Counted from the first letter of the stretch, positions 7,220 to 18,124 are shown. The stretch is DNA of 33,204 bases from Collinsella sp. AM33-4BH (GCF_003469205.1 NZ_QSIN01000016.1:1-33204), one strand, 5' to 3'. The notes: generated from the sequence alone by a model not told the origin. Numbers and translations are program-made.

Positions 7220-9487
<2,268 letters not shown>

Positions 9488-9512
9488 TTCGGTTTCATCG
9501 CCCATCCTCTTG

Positions 9513-9546
9513 AAAACGGAGCCACGGCAACGCGGCTCCGTTTTTT
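9513..9546 (+). terminator. intrinsic terminator of glgP
   Basis: Stem GGAGCC (extended by ACG on both sides) with loop ACGGCAACGC, then TTTTTT at 9541-9546; starts 26 bases after the stop. Confidence 0.9.
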
Positions 9547-9626
9547 GTGCTCGCACGTTACCCTGTGATCCGACTCGGCCAAACAATCTCGATCCATAAC
9601 AACTACTCAACCAAAACGGTCCCAGC

Positions 9627-9804
9627 TGTTACAGATTGAGACATACCGGCCCCTCCCCTTGGGTTTATCTCAATCTGTAACATCTAGCAGGTGAAATTCG
9701 CCTTTGGTGTTACAGATTTAGATGAAATGGTTAGCTCAGCGGAACCGTCTCGATCTGTAACATCTAACGTCCGAAATCGGCCCTATCCGTTACAGATCGA
9801 GACA
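9627..9804. repeat. about 80-bp tandem repeat built of five alternating inverted 14-mers
   Basis: The 14-mer GTTACAGATTGAGA (third T may be C) occurs at 9628, inverted at 9668-9681, direct at 9709, inverted at 9748-9761, and direct at 9789. Centres are 39-41 bases apart. Seen at the larger scale this is a 2.3-copy tandem repeat of 80-81 bases (starting 9627, 9708, 9788), each unit holding one inverted pair; the linkers between units also resemble each other (CATCTA...GAAAT.CG.CC). The gap 9547-9835 between the convergent glgP and importer operons contains no gene. It could be a repeated protein-binding site or a structured intergenic repeat. Confidence 0.8.
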
Positions 9805-9835
9805 AACGACCGGTCAGGCAGTCCCAACACAAAGA

Positions 9836-9874
9836 AAGGCTCCCCTCTCGCCCAGTGGACGGGAGGGGAGCCTT
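9836..9874 (-). terminator. terminator of the sugar ABC operon
   Basis: Perfect 12-bp stem AAGGCTCCCCTC (9836-9847 with 9863-9874). On the minus strand TTTCTTTG follows. It lies about 70 bases after the ATPase stop and may act on both strands. Confidence 0.75.
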
Positions 9875-9942
9875 ATATGTGACCGCGGCAAAAGGATGGC
9901 AATACCGCAGTCGCCCAAAGGAAGGGCCTGGTTGCACCGGGC

Positions 9943-11142
9943 CTAGATAAGGTTCTTGCCAGAGACCTTATCGAAGAGGTGGGTCGCGTTCTTCTCAAAC
10001 TTGAACCAGATGGGGTCGCCCGCCTTGAGCGCACCCTTGGCCTCGAGGTCGACAACGGGAATGATCAGGACGAACTGGCCATCGGGAGCGGTCACGTGGA
10101 CATGCTCGGTCGAACCCATGAGCTCGGTCACCTCGACGGTACCCTGGAGCGCGCCCTCCTCGTCCTTGTCGGCAAGCAGAATCTGCTCGGGACGCACGCC
10201 GGCCGTGATCTCCTTCACGTCGCCGCCGTCCCAGTTGAGAGCAAGCTGAGCGCAGGTCTCGGGGGCGAGCGCCACGTTCATATCCTCGGTCTTGACGGTA
10301 AAGCCGTTGCCCGAGCGCACCAGCTGGGCATCGAAGAAGTTCATCTGCGGCACGCCGATAAAGCCGGCGACGAAGATGTTCGCGGGATGGTTGAAGACCT
10401 CCTGCGGGGTGGCGATCTGCTGGACGACGCCGTCCTTCATGACCACGATACGGTCACCGAGGGTCATGGCCTCGGTCTGGTCATGAGTGACGTAGATGAA
10501 CGTGCCCTTGATCTCGTGGCGCAGCTTGATGAGCTCGGCACGCATCTGGTTACGCAGCTTGGCGTCCAGGTTGGACAGCGGCTCGTCCATCAGGAAGACC
10601 TTAGGATCACGCACGATGGCGCGGCCGATGGCGACACGCTGACGCTGGCCGCCGGAGAGTGCCTTGGGCTTACGGTCAAGATACTCGGTAATACCCAGGA
10701 TCTCGGCAGCGGAGCGAACCTTGCGGTCGATCTCGTCCTTGGGGACCTTCTTGAGCTCGAGCGTAAACGCCATGTTCTCGTACACCGTCATATTGGGGTA
10801 CAGAGCATAGCTCTGGAACACCATGGCGATGTCGCGGTCCTTGGGAGCGACGTCGTTGACGCGCTTGCCGTCGATGAGCACGTCGCCCGAGGTGATATCC
10901 TCCAGGCCGGCGACCATGCGCATCGTCGTGGACTTACCGCAGCCAGAAGGGCCAACGAGGACGATGAACTCCTGGTCGTGAACGGTGAGGTTGAAGTCCT
11001 CTACAGCGAGCACACCGTCCTCGGTAACCTTGAGGTTGTGCTTCTTCTCCTCGGTTTTCTTCTTTTTGCCAAAGAAGCCCTTCTTTTTTGACTCGTTGTT
11101 GGGATACACCTTCTGAACATGTTTGAGAACGATCTCGGCCAT
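9943..11142 (-). CDS. MsmX/UgpC-type sugar ABC transporter ATPase
   Basis: ATPase energising a carbohydrate importer: Walker A GPSGCGKST (64-72), signature LSGGQ (162-166), Walker B VFLMDEP (182-188), and a C-terminal regulatory beta-barrel (about 240-399) of the MalK/MsmX type, containing GVRPEQI. At 399 residues it is slightly longer than the usual 360-380 because a very basic insertion (KKKGFFGKKKKTEEKK, about 20-34) sits inside the first ABC strand pair. It is the last gene of the operon lipoprotein-permease-permease-ATPase; many such ATPases serve several importers. A hairpin in the 68-base gap before it may set its level. Confidence 0.92.
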   Translation of the reverse strand: MAEIVLKHVQKVYPNNESKKKGFFGKKKKTEEKKHNLKVTEDGVLAVEDFNLTVHDQEFIVLVGPSGCGKSTTMRMVAGLEDITSGDVLIDGKRVNDVAPKDRDIAMVFQSYALYPNMTVYENMAFTLELKKVPKDEIDRKVRSAAEILGITEYLDRKPKALSGGQRQRVAIGRAIVRDPKVFLMDEPLSNLDAKLRNQMRAELIKLRHEIKGTFIYVTHDQTEAMTLGDRIVVMKDGVVQQIATPQEVFNHPANIFVAGFIGVPQMNFFDAQLVRSGNGFTVKTEDMNVALAPETCAQLALNWDGGDVKEITAGVRPEQILLADKDEEGALQGTVEVTELMGSTEHVHVTAPDGQFVLIIPVVDLEAKGALKAGDPIWFKFEKNATHLFDKVSGKNLI

Positions 11143-11160
11143 GTCTTTACCTTTCGATAC

Positions 11161-11185
11161 GCGGCGCCGCGCTGAGAGGCGCCGC
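11161..11185 (-). promoter_or_regulatory. intercistronic hairpin before the ATPase gene
   Basis: Arms GCGGCGCC (11161-11168) and GGCGCCGC (11178-11185) with a 9-base loop and no T-run. Likely an mRNA-stabilising or processing structure inside the importer operon. Confidence 0.5.
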
Positions 11186-11210
11186 CAAAACTTGCAAAAC
11201 AGTTACGGCA

Positions 11211-12050
11211 TCAGCCCTTGACGGCACCTGCCACAACGCCGTCAATGATGTACTTCTGGCAGAAGATGTACATGATGACGATGGGGATGACGACCATCAT
11301 GATGCATGCCATCATGGGGCCGAGCTCGACGTGGCCATAGCCGCCACGGAAGTACTGGATCAAGATAGGAATGGTCTTGTACTTGGTGGAGTCGAGCGTA
11401 AGGTAGGGCAGCAGATAGTCGTTCCAGACCCACATGGTCTCAAGGATGCCGACCGAAAGATAGGTGGGCTTCATAATGGGAAGGACGATCTTAAAGAACA
11501 CCTGGACCGGGTTGCAGCCGTCGATCATGGCCGCTTCCTCAATCTCGAGCGGGATGTTCTTGACGAAGCCGGCGAACATAAAGACCGCGAGGCCCGCGCC
11601 AAAACCAAGGTAGATGAAGCAGATGTTAAACGGCGTGTTAAAGCCGATGCGGTCCGCGAGGTTGGACAGCGTGAACATGAGCATCTGGAACGGTACGACC
11701 ATCGAGAAGACGAACAGGTAATAGAAGAAGTTCGAGATCTTGCTGTTGACGCGCACCACGTACCAAGCGCACATGGAGCAGCACACCAGAATCAGCACGA
11801 CCGACGTGACCGTGATGATGAGCGAGTACATAAACGCCGAGGCAAAGCCCTGCTCGTTCAGAGCGTGCACGTAGTTTGCGAGGCCGTTGAACGTCTCGGG
11901 CGTGAGCAGATCGAACGCCGTGGTGGTGCTGATTGCGGTCGCTTTCTTAAAGGAATTGAGCGCAATCATGAACACGGGGTAGATCCATGCGAGCGACAGA
12001 ATCGTAAAGAAGATCGAGAGCGCGCGGTTGATAGCCTTATCGCGTTTCAT
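11211..12050 (-). CDS. sugar ABC transporter permease (MalG type)
   Basis: 279-residue inner-membrane permease with about six helices. The cytoplasmic EAA loop EEAAMIDGCNPVQVFFKIVL followed by P-I-M-K-P is the docking site for the ATPase. MalG-like proteins pair with a MalF-like partner to carry maltose, maltodextrin or related sugars. Its ATG overlaps the upstream permease stop (TAATG), so the two are translationally coupled. The substrate is inferred as an alpha-glucan oligosaccharide from the malQ and glgP neighbours. Confidence 0.92.
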   Translation of the reverse strand: MKRDKAINRALSIFFTILSLAWIYPVFMIALNSFKKATAISTTTAFDLLTPETFNGLANYVHALNEQGFASAFMYSLIITVTSVVLILVCCSMCAWYVVRVNSKISNFFYYLFVFSMVVPFQMLMFTLSNLADRIGFNTPFNICFIYLGFGAGLAVFMFAGFVKNIPLEIEEAAMIDGCNPVQVFFKIVLPIMKPTYLSVGILETMWVWNDYLLPYLTLDSTKYKTIPILIQYFRGGYGHVELGPMMACIMMVVIPIVIMYIFCQKYIIDGVVAGAVKG

Positions 12051-12904
12051 TACTGCTGCACCTCCTTGGACCTCGTGGCCTTAAGCTGGATCATAGAAAT
12101 AGCGACAACCAGGATGCAGAAGATAACTGCCTTGGCCTGACCGATGCCCTGCCATGCGATGCCAGCACGCGAATAGAACGTGTTGTAGATGTTCAGGGCG
12201 AGCATCTCGGTGGAGTGCGCCGGGGCGCCACCGGTAAGGGCGAGGTTCTGGTCGAACAGCTTAAAGCCGTTGGTGATGGACAGGAACAGGCAGATGGTGA
12301 TGGTCGGCATCAGGTTGGGGATCTTAACCTTCCAAAACGTCTGCCATGCCGTAGCGCCATCGACCTTGGCGGCCTCGATGTAGTCAGACGGGATGGACTG
12401 CAGACCGGCGATGTAGATGATCATCATGTAGCCGACCTGCTGCCACAGGGTCAGGATGATAAGGCCCCAGAAGCCAGCAGCAGAGTTAAGGGCGATGAGC
12501 TGGGCGCCCACGTTGGAGAGCAGGCAGTTGATCAGAATCTGCCAAATGTAGCCCAGCACGATGCCGCCGATCAGGTTAGGCATAAAGAAGATCGTACGGA
12601 AGATGTTGGTGCCCTTGAGCGCTTTGCGGGTGAGCGCCTGCGCGATGGCCAGCGCGATCACGTTGATGAGCACCGTCGACAGGAAGGCAAACGCCACCGT
12701 AAAGAAGAACGACGTGGAGAACTGCGGATCGGACAGCGCGCGCACGTAGTTCTCGATACCGACAAAGTGCGCGTTATTGATGGTAATAAACTGGCAGAAC
12801 GAGAGATAGAAACCCTGGATAAAGGGAATCACGAACCCGATCATAAACGCCAGGCACGTGGGCAGCATAAAGAGCGGCCACCAGCGCTTGAGTGCTTTGC
12901 CCAT
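12050..12904 (-). CDS. sugar ABC transporter permease (MalF type)
   Basis: 284 residues, six helices, with the EAA loop EAAKVDGATAWQTFWKVKIP near 185-205. It lacks the large periplasmic loop of Escherichia coli MalF and resembles the short Gram-positive permeases. It begins MGKALKRWWPLFMLP with GAAAGGACCCTT-type Shine-Dalgarno sequence (AAAGGA) upstream. It follows the lipoprotein gene after an 87-base gap containing a strong hairpin. Confidence 0.92.
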   Translation of the reverse strand: MGKALKRWWPLFMLPTCLAFMIGFVIPFIQGFYLSFCQFITINNAHFVGIENYVRALSDPQFSTSFFFTVAFAFLSTVLINVIALAIAQALTRKALKGTNIFRTIFFMPNLIGGIVLGYIWQILINCLLSNVGAQLIALNSAAGFWGLIILTLWQQVGYMMIIYIAGLQSIPSDYIEAAKVDGATAWQTFWKVKIPNLMPTITICLFLSITNGFKLFDQNLALTGGAPAHSTEMLALNIYNTFYSRAGIAWQGIGQAKAVIFCILVVAISMIQLKATRSKEVQQ

Positions 12905-12924
12905 AGAAGGGTCCTTTCAATATG

Positions 12925-12960
12925 CAGGGGGCGGGCAAACCTACGTCTGCCCGCCCCCTG
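12925..12960 (-). promoter_or_regulatory. strong hairpin between lipoprotein and permease genes
   Basis: Perfect 13-bp stem CAGGGGGCGGGCA (12925-12937 with 12948-12960) and a 10-base loop, 31 bases after the lipoprotein stop, with no T-run. In many importer operons such a structure protects upstream mRNA so that the binding protein is made in excess over the permeases; that is the likely role here. Confidence 0.7.
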
Positions 12961-12991
12961 TCGCTAATCAGATAGCTTGGGCAGCAACTGC

Positions 12992-14308
12992 TTACTCGGA
13001 AGCAGCCTTCTCGGTCTTCCAGCCATCGACGAAGGCGTTCTTGACGCCGTCCCACTTGGTGTTGTCGGCAGCATAAGCGATGAGAGCCTGCTTGAGGTTC
13101 TTCTTCCACTCCTCGGAGGGGATGTAAACGAAGTCCCAAGCGACGGTCTTCTTGCCGTCCTTGGCCATAGCAACGGCCTGCTGCGAGAAGACGTTGGTGG
13201 TCTCCTTAGCGCTCTTGAACGGGGCGGTCAGACCCATCTTGTCAGCGATGATGCTGGTGGCGGTGTCAGAAGTGACGCACCAATACATGAAGTCCTCGGT
13301 GGCCTTCTGGGCATCCTCGGAAGCCTGGGAGCTGACGCACCAGTAGTTCTCGCCGCCGGAGCACAGGCCCTGGTTCTCCTCGCCGTCGACGCCGATGTAG
13401 ATCGGCAGCATGCCGAGCTGGTCGTCGGTCATACCGGCCTTGGTGAGGTCGGCGTAGGCCCAAGAGCCGTTCTGGTAGAAGACGGCCTTGCCGGTTGCGA
13501 ACTCGTTGGTGGCGTCGTCACCGGTCTTGGAGGCGAGCTGCGAAGGATCGCAGGTGGAGTCGGTGATATACAGGTCGAAGATCTGCTTAAAGTTGTCGAG
13601 ATACTCGCCCTTGATCTCGTCGTCCTCCTGATTGTGCTCCTTCTCGAACTCGTAGTAGAGCGGGAGGTTGGCGAGGTGCGTGGTGTAGCGCCAGCTGGAG
13701 GAGTCATCCATGCCGGCGGAAGTGAAGGCACCGTCAACGCCGAGCTCGTCCTTGCGGGCCTGGATGTCATCGGCGCAAGCCTTCAGCTTGTCGAAGGAGT
13801 TGATGTCCTCGGCCTTGTAGCCGGCCTTCTCGAGGAGCTCCTTGTTGTAGATGATGCCGTAGCTCTCCTGAACCCAGTCGATACCCAGATCCTTGCCGTC
13901 GGACTGCAGCGCCAGGGAGTCGTCGATGAGCTCGCCGCGGAGCTTGGTGTCGGAAAGATCGGCGCAGTAGTCCTTCCAGTTCTTAAGGCCGGTGGGGCCG
14001 TTGACCTGGAACAGCGTCGGAGCGGAGCTCTTGGACATCTCGGACTTGAGCTTCTCCTCGTAGGTGTTGGAGGCGGCGGTCACGATCTTGACCTCGACGC
14101 CCTTCTCCTTCTTGTACGCCTTGGCGATCTCCTTCCACTCCTTGTCGACCTCGGGCTTGAACTGGAGGAAGTAGACCTCGGCAGCGTCACCAGAAGCAGA
14201 GGAGCCGGAGCCGGCAGAACCACCGCAGCCCACGAGACCCAGACCAAGAACCGCAGCCGCGGAACCAGCAAAGCCCAGGAACTGCCTTCTGCTCATTTCG
14301 TTCTTCAT
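12992..14308 (-). CDS. extracellular sugar-binding lipoprotein, Tat signal
   Basis: Solute-binding protein of about 438 residues, the capture component of the importer. The start ATG 14308 (MKNEMSRRQFLGFAG) has GGGTGG 8 bases upstream; the in-frame extension above it lies in the promoter region. The signal carries a twin-arginine motif SRRQFLGF, a hydrophobic stretch, and lipobox LVGC with Cys28, so it is probably folded before export and anchored by a lipid. A Gly/Ser linker (30-45) precedes an SBP_bac_1 fold. Substrate is inferred as maltose or maltodextrin from the locus; sequence alone does not fix it. Confidence 0.9.
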   Translation of the reverse strand: MKNEMSRRQFLGFAGSAAAVLGLGLVGCGGSAGSGSSASGDAAEVYFLQFKPEVDKEWKEIAKAYKKEKGVEVKIVTAASNTYEEKLKSEMSKSSAPTLFQVNGPTGLKNWKDYCADLSDTKLRGELIDDSLALQSDGKDLGIDWVQESYGIIYNKELLEKAGYKAEDINSFDKLKACADDIQARKDELGVDGAFTSAGMDDSSSWRYTTHLANLPLYYEFEKEHNQEDDEIKGEYLDNFKQIFDLYITDSTCDPSQLASKTGDDATNEFATGKAVFYQNGSWAYADLTKAGMTDDQLGMLPIYIGVDGEENQGLCSGGENYWCVSSQASEDAQKATEDFMYWCVTSDTATSIIADKMGLTAPFKSAKETTNVFSQQAVAMAKDGKKTVAWDFVYIPSEEWKKNLKQALIAYAADNTKWDGVKNAFVDGWKTEKAASE

Positions 14309-14416
14309 TACAATCCACCCTTTCACACCGTGGCGGCACCCTTTGCCGCCGCCTTCGGAGATTGGCTCGGGGACTTTGCCCCTTTTGCTGATTTGCACAA
14401 TACGCTATTTGGCTAG

Positions 14417-14428
14417 TTGTTTGAACAA
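14417..14428. promoter_or_regulatory. predicted GntR operator, importer promoter (proximal)
   Basis: TTGTTTGAACAA, a near-perfect palindrome, about 110 bases before the lipoprotein start and directly next to a TAGTAAT -10-like sequence on the minus strand (14429-14436). Confidence 0.6.
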
Positions 14429-14491
14429 GTATTACTAGAGCGGTAGAAAAACTTCGGTGAACGGTAATTTCAACTTGATACTTGACAAGTT

Positions 14492-14503
14492 TTGTATAAA
14501 CAA
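14492..14503. promoter_or_regulatory. predicted GntR operator, importer promoter (distal)
   Basis: TTGTATAAACAA; differs from the TreR box of Bacillus (TTGTATATACAA) at one position. It lies 75 bases from the proximal site, so two dimers could loop the promoter between them. The rest of 14309-14521 is promoter region without a gene. Confidence 0.6.
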
Positions 14504-14521
14504 TTATTCGTTATCGAATGC

Positions 14522-14576
14522 AGAGAAAACGCCCGGTCAAGCCGATGCATCGTCGGTTTGACCGGGCGTTTTCTCT
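14522..14576 (-). terminator. long hairpin terminator after the GntR gene
   Basis: A 24-bp stem with one G-U pair (14522-14545 with 14553-14576) and a 7-base loop, symmetrical enough to end transcripts from either side (A-runs and T-runs flank the GC core GCCCGGTCAA). It separates the regulator from the importer promoter. Confidence 0.8.
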
Positions 14577-14614
14577 TTGAGGGCATGAGTCTCGTCAGGC
14601 TGCGAGCTAGCCGG

Positions 14615-15334
14615 CTATCGCTTGGAGTTGACGCGGTAGTGGAAGATCTCGGGGTGTGTGCGGGCATGCGTGACCTCGAACAAGATGCCGTCCGAGGTGT
14701 ACGACTGGCTCTCCATAACGGCGACGCAGTTGTACTTGCCGAGGTCCAGATAGCTGCAGTCTTCATCGTTGGCGAGCTCGACACTCACCGTACGACGGCT
14801 CGCCATCACTTTGACGCCGCGCTTGTGCTCCAGATAGCCGTAGATAGAATCCGCCGCGATCTCGGGGGTCAGGCCCTTGGCGATCGACGCCAAAAAGTAG
14901 CCATGGTCCACTTGGCGCGCGCTGCCGTTGAGGCTTCGGACACGCACTACGCGAATCAGCTCCTCGCCCACCTTAAAGCCCAGGCGACGTGAGAGTTGCT
15001 CAGTGCAAATCAAATGTTCAAAAGACTTGACCTCGGTCGATGCGACGGCATTGTTGCGTTTTGCGAACTCGCCAAACGACTCAACCTCTTCGAGTGCGCC
15101 CAGCATGTCGGTTTCGCCCTTAAGCCAAATAACGCGCACGCCCTTACCGTGTATAGGCTGCACAAACATCTGGTCGGCCAGCATGCTCAAGGCGCGTCGA
15201 ACGGTATTGCGCGTGCAGCCAAACTCCGCGGTCAGCTCGGCTTCGGTTGGCAGCATCTCCTGAAACGCATAGGTCCCGTTGATGATGCGCGAACGGATCT
15301 CGCGGTAGATTCCTTCGTAAATCGCTTTTGGCAT
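14615..15334 (-). CDS. GntR/HutC-family regulator, TreR-like
   Basis: 239 residues. The N-terminal winged helix (about 1-70) contains LPTEAELTAEFGCTRNTVRR, the GntR recognition helix; the UTRA ligand domain (about 90-235) has the TreR/FarR-type ending with E-V-T-H-A-R-T-H. It resembles the trehalose repressor TreR in length and in the YGYLEHKRGVKV region. It is divergent from the PTS-HAD gene and upstream of the importer operon. Five TTGTTTAAACAA-like sites in the region are its probable targets, one of them 53 bases in front of its own start, suggesting autoregulation. The inducer is probably a sugar phosphate, in keeping with UTRA domains; maltose- or trehalose-phosphate from the adjacent PTS is the best guess. 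Confidence 0.88.
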   Translation of the reverse strand: MPKAIYEGIYREIRSRIINGTYAFQEMLPTEAELTAEFGCTRNTVRRALSMLADQMFVQPIHGKGVRVIWLKGETDMLGALEEVESFGEFAKRNNAVASTEVKSFEHLICTEQLSRRLGFKVGEELIRVVRVRSLNGSARQVDHGYFLASIAKGLTPEIAADSIYGYLEHKRGVKVMASRRTVSVELANDEDCSYLDLGKYNCVAVMESQSYTSDGILFEVTHARTHPEIFHYRVNSKR

Positions 15335-15386
15335 GATTTCACCTCTAATGAATATGTATGGCTAGGCACGATAGCATTTCTTAAAG

Positions 15387-15398
15387 TTGTTTAAACCG
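15387..15398. promoter_or_regulatory. predicted GntR operator before the regulator gene
   Basis: TTGTTTAAACCG, 9-10 of 12 positions of the shared palindrome, 53 bases upstream of the regulator start. Suggests autoregulation. Confidence 0.5.
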
Positions 15399-15495
15399 AT
15401 TATCGGTAAAGCACGGATTATTTACCGTCGACGGTTCCCCCGAAACCCAAATCGGACCGAATCAAAACCGTCAATGCGGCAAGCAGCCAGTCCTC

Positions 15496-15520
15496 TACAA
15501 TGAGTTCATTGTTTAAACGT
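15496..15520 (+). promoter_or_regulatory. -10 element and GntR operator of the PTS-HAD gene
   Basis: TACAAT (15496-15501), then TTGTTTAAACGT at 15509-15520, which would cover the transcription start. The arrangement CTACAAT next to the operator is also seen before malQ. I see no convincing -35. Confidence 0.55.
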
Positions 15521-15558
15521 TCTCGCTCGCACAGCATGTTGCATCCGAAAGGCATATT

Positions 15559-18009
15559 ATGCTGCAGAAAATCCAACGTTTTGGCGGAGCCATGTTCGCG
15601 CCCGCCATGCTGTTTTCTATATCAGGCCTCATGGTCGGCATCTCCGCCCTCGCAACGACCGTGGATATCGTCGGCGACCTCGCCGTATACGGAACCCCCT
15701 GGTACGTTTTCTGGACTATCATTCAGCGCGGCTCGTGGACGGTCTTTAAGCGCCTTCCACTCCTTTTTGCCGTAGCGCTGCCTATCGGCCTTGCCCAAAA
15801 GCAACCGGCACGCTGCTGCCTCGAGGCGCTCGTAGCCTATTTTGCCTACTGTTTCTTTTTGAGCGAGATCATTAAGCTGAGCGGAGACAACCTTGGGCTT
15901 AAGTACCCGTCGTTTTTGACCTCCGCTAGCGGCATCACCGTCATCGACGGCATCAAGACGCTCGACACCGGCATTATCGGCCCGCTGGCGGTGTCGGCAA
16001 CCGTCGTCGCGATCCATGACCGCTTCTACGATGCCAAGGTTCCCGATTGGCTCGGCACCTTCTCGGGTTCCTCGCTGGTCTACCTCATCAGCTTTTTTGC
16101 CGTGTTTGCCCTTGCCGCCATCTCGGCCGCCATCGTGCCTTTCGCATACGCTGTAACCGAAACGCTGCGCCACGCACTTGCGGGCGTCGGCCCCTTCGGC
16201 GTGGGCATCTTTGTGTTTTTGGAGCGAGCGCTCGAGCCCATGGGGCTGCACCATCTGCTCTATATGCCCATCTATTACGACAATCTGGTCATTCACGACG
16301 GTATTTACGCCACGTGGACCAACCTGCTCCCCATTCTCTCCCATAGCACGCGCCCTTTAAATGAACTTGCGCCCTGGGCAGGTTTTACCGCCACCGGCTG
16401 GGGCAAGCTCTTTGGCCTTCCCGCCATCGCGGCAGCATTCTATTTCACCGCCAAACCCGAACGCCGCGCCGGCCTTAAGGTCATCCTTTTGCCCGCCATC
16501 GTCACCTCGGTGGTCTGCGGCGTCACCGAGCCGCTCGAGTTTCTCTTTATGTTCACCTATCCCGGACTCTTTTTGCTCTACGCCGTCCTGTCCTCCTGCC
16601 TTGCCATGACCATGAACTTCTTTGGCATCGTCGGCATCTTCTCGGGCGGTCTCATGGAAATGACGGCCTTCAACTTCATCCCGCTCATGCGAATGCATGC
16701 CGGCTCCTACCTTTTGGCGCTCGGTATCGGTCTTGCCTTTAGCCTCATCTTTTTTGTTAGTTTTCGAGCACTCATCTTGGTCTATGACCTTAAGACGCCG
16801 GGCCGCGAGGATCATGTCTCCAATCGCGCGGCAATCGATCGTTTAACGGGAAGCGGCTTTGCCAAAGAGCAATCTCCCAATGGCGAGGTCAGTATTCAAT
16901 CCGATCAAGATCACGTCCTCGCTGAGCGGGTAATTCAGCTTTTAGGTGGCGTTGGCAATATCGTGGGCGCAACCAACTGCGCCACGCGCCTGCGCGTCGA
17001 GGTCGCAGACCCTTCCATCGTTGCAGATAATGCGTCGTTTGTCGCGGTGGGCGCCAAGGGCCTCATCATTACGGGCAAGACCGCCCAGGTGATTATTGGC
17101 ATCTCCGTTCCCCGCGTTAAAGAGCATTTTGACCAGATCATGGGCCTCGAGCCGGGATTTGTGCCCACCACCTCGGCCTCCCCTTCCGCCAGCGCAGCCC
17201 ATAAGCGCGGCGATATCTGCTTCTTCGATATCGACGGAACACTCGCCTGGCAAGACCCTCGAGTGGCACAAGAGCTTCCCGAGAGCGAGCGAGACCTCTC
17301 CCCCTATCCCAATGAAGCGGTCTCGCAAGCCATCCGTGATTTTGTCGCCAAGGGCAATATGGCGTTTATCTGCACAGGGCGCACGCTGAGCTGCATCCAT
17401 CCAAAGCTGCTCGAGCTGCCCTGGACCGGCATCGTCTGCCTCGCGGGTGGCTATGTCGAACTTGAGGGACACGTGATTCGCGATTTGGCGATGACGCCCG
17501 GCATGCTGCAGCGCCTTGCTCCCATTCTTGAGCAATCGGACGAAGTGATTCGTTTTGAGGGACTCAATGGCGTCGTTCGCATGAGTGCCGATGCGCCCGA
17601 CGCCCCCGGATACGCCCGCACCGTGGGCGATGCAATTACGCAGCTGCAACATTACAGCGCCTACAAGATCTTAATGTCCACGTCGCTTGCCAACCGCATC
17701 GCTCAGGATCAAGCGTTTGAGCCGCTGCTCTGCTTTAACGAGCTCGAGCTCGAAGTGACCGAGATTTCGCCTCGCGAATGCACCAAGCGCGAGGGTATCC
17801 AGTCCGTACTCGACGCCCTCGATCCCCACCACGGAACCGTATACGGCATCGGCGACGCCAGCAATGACGTCTCGCTGATGAACGCCGTCGACGTTGGCAT
17901 CGCCATGGGCAACGCACCGGACTTCCTCAAGGAAAAGGCCGACTATGTCACCGACAGCATCGACCACGACGGCGTCGTCACCGCGCTCGAACACTTTGGG
18001 CTTATCTAG
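15559..18009 (+). CDS. PTS EIIC-EIIB sugar transporter fused to HAD-family phosphatase
   Basis: 816 residues in three parts. Residues 1 to about 420 are an EIIC membrane domain of the glucose/maltose (MalX/GlvC) family, with GLHHLLYMPIY near 235 and TEPLEFLFMFTYPGLF near 320. Residues about 455-530 are EIIB with the phosphorylated cysteine Cys474 in ATNCATRLRV. Residues about 550-816 are a Cof-type HAD phosphatase: DIDGT with nucleophile Asp557 and Asp559, and GDASND at 765-770 for Mg2+. No EIIA is present, so EIIA(Glc)-type protein must come from elsewhere. The fusion implies that the sugar phosphorylated on import is dephosphorylated at once. GAAAGG lies 7 bases before the ATG. It is divergent from the TreR-like regulator and has its operator. 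Confidence 0.9.
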   Translation: MLQKIQRFGGAMFAPAMLFSISGLMVGISALATTVDIVGDLAVYGTPWYVFWTIIQRGSWTVFKRLPLLFAVALPIGLAQKQPARCCLEALVAYFAYCFFLSEIIKLSGDNLGLKYPSFLTSASGITVIDGIKTLDTGIIGPLAVSATVVAIHDRFYDAKVPDWLGTFSGSSLVYLISFFAVFALAAISAAIVPFAYAVTETLRHALAGVGPFGVGIFVFLERALEPMGLHHLLYMPIYYDNLVIHDGIYATWTNLLPILSHSTRPLNELAPWAGFTATGWGKLFGLPAIAAAFYFTAKPERRAGLKVILLPAIVTSVVCGVTEPLEFLFMFTYPGLFLLYAVLSSCLAMTMNFFGIVGIFSGGLMEMTAFNFIPLMRMHAGSYLLALGIGLAFSLIFFVSFRALILVYDLKTPGREDHVSNRAAIDRLTGSGFAKEQSPNGEVSIQSDQDHVLAERVIQLLGGVGNIVGATNCATRLRVEVADPSIVADNASFVAVGAKGLIITGKTAQVIIGISVPRVKEHFDQIMGLEPGFVPTTSASPSASAAHKRGDICFFDIDGTLAWQDPRVAQELPESERDLSPYPNEAVSQAIRDFVAKGNMAFICTGRTLSCIHPKLLELPWTGIVCLAGGYVELEGHVIRDLAMTPGMLQRLAPILEQSDEVIRFEGLNGVVRMSADAPDAPGYARTVGDAITQLQHYSAYKILMSTSLANRIAQDQAFEPLLCFNELELEVTEISPRECTKREGIQSVLDALDPHHGTVYGIGDASNDVSLMNAVDVGIAMGNAPDFLKEKADYVTDSIDHDGVVTALEHFGLI

Positions 18010-18124
18010 CCAAGCCCCTACCGCACTTGCGGCCGCATGGACCAATCGTCTTCAACCGCCGCGCTCGACGCCCTAATGTGGCAATATGTTGTCTGCATAA
18101 TGCAACGATGCAACCTATCAAAGA

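Noticed and set aside
9627..9804. possible CRISPR array
   Set aside because: Repeats alternate in orientation and the spacers resemble each other; there are no cas genes. It is an inverted-repeat array instead.
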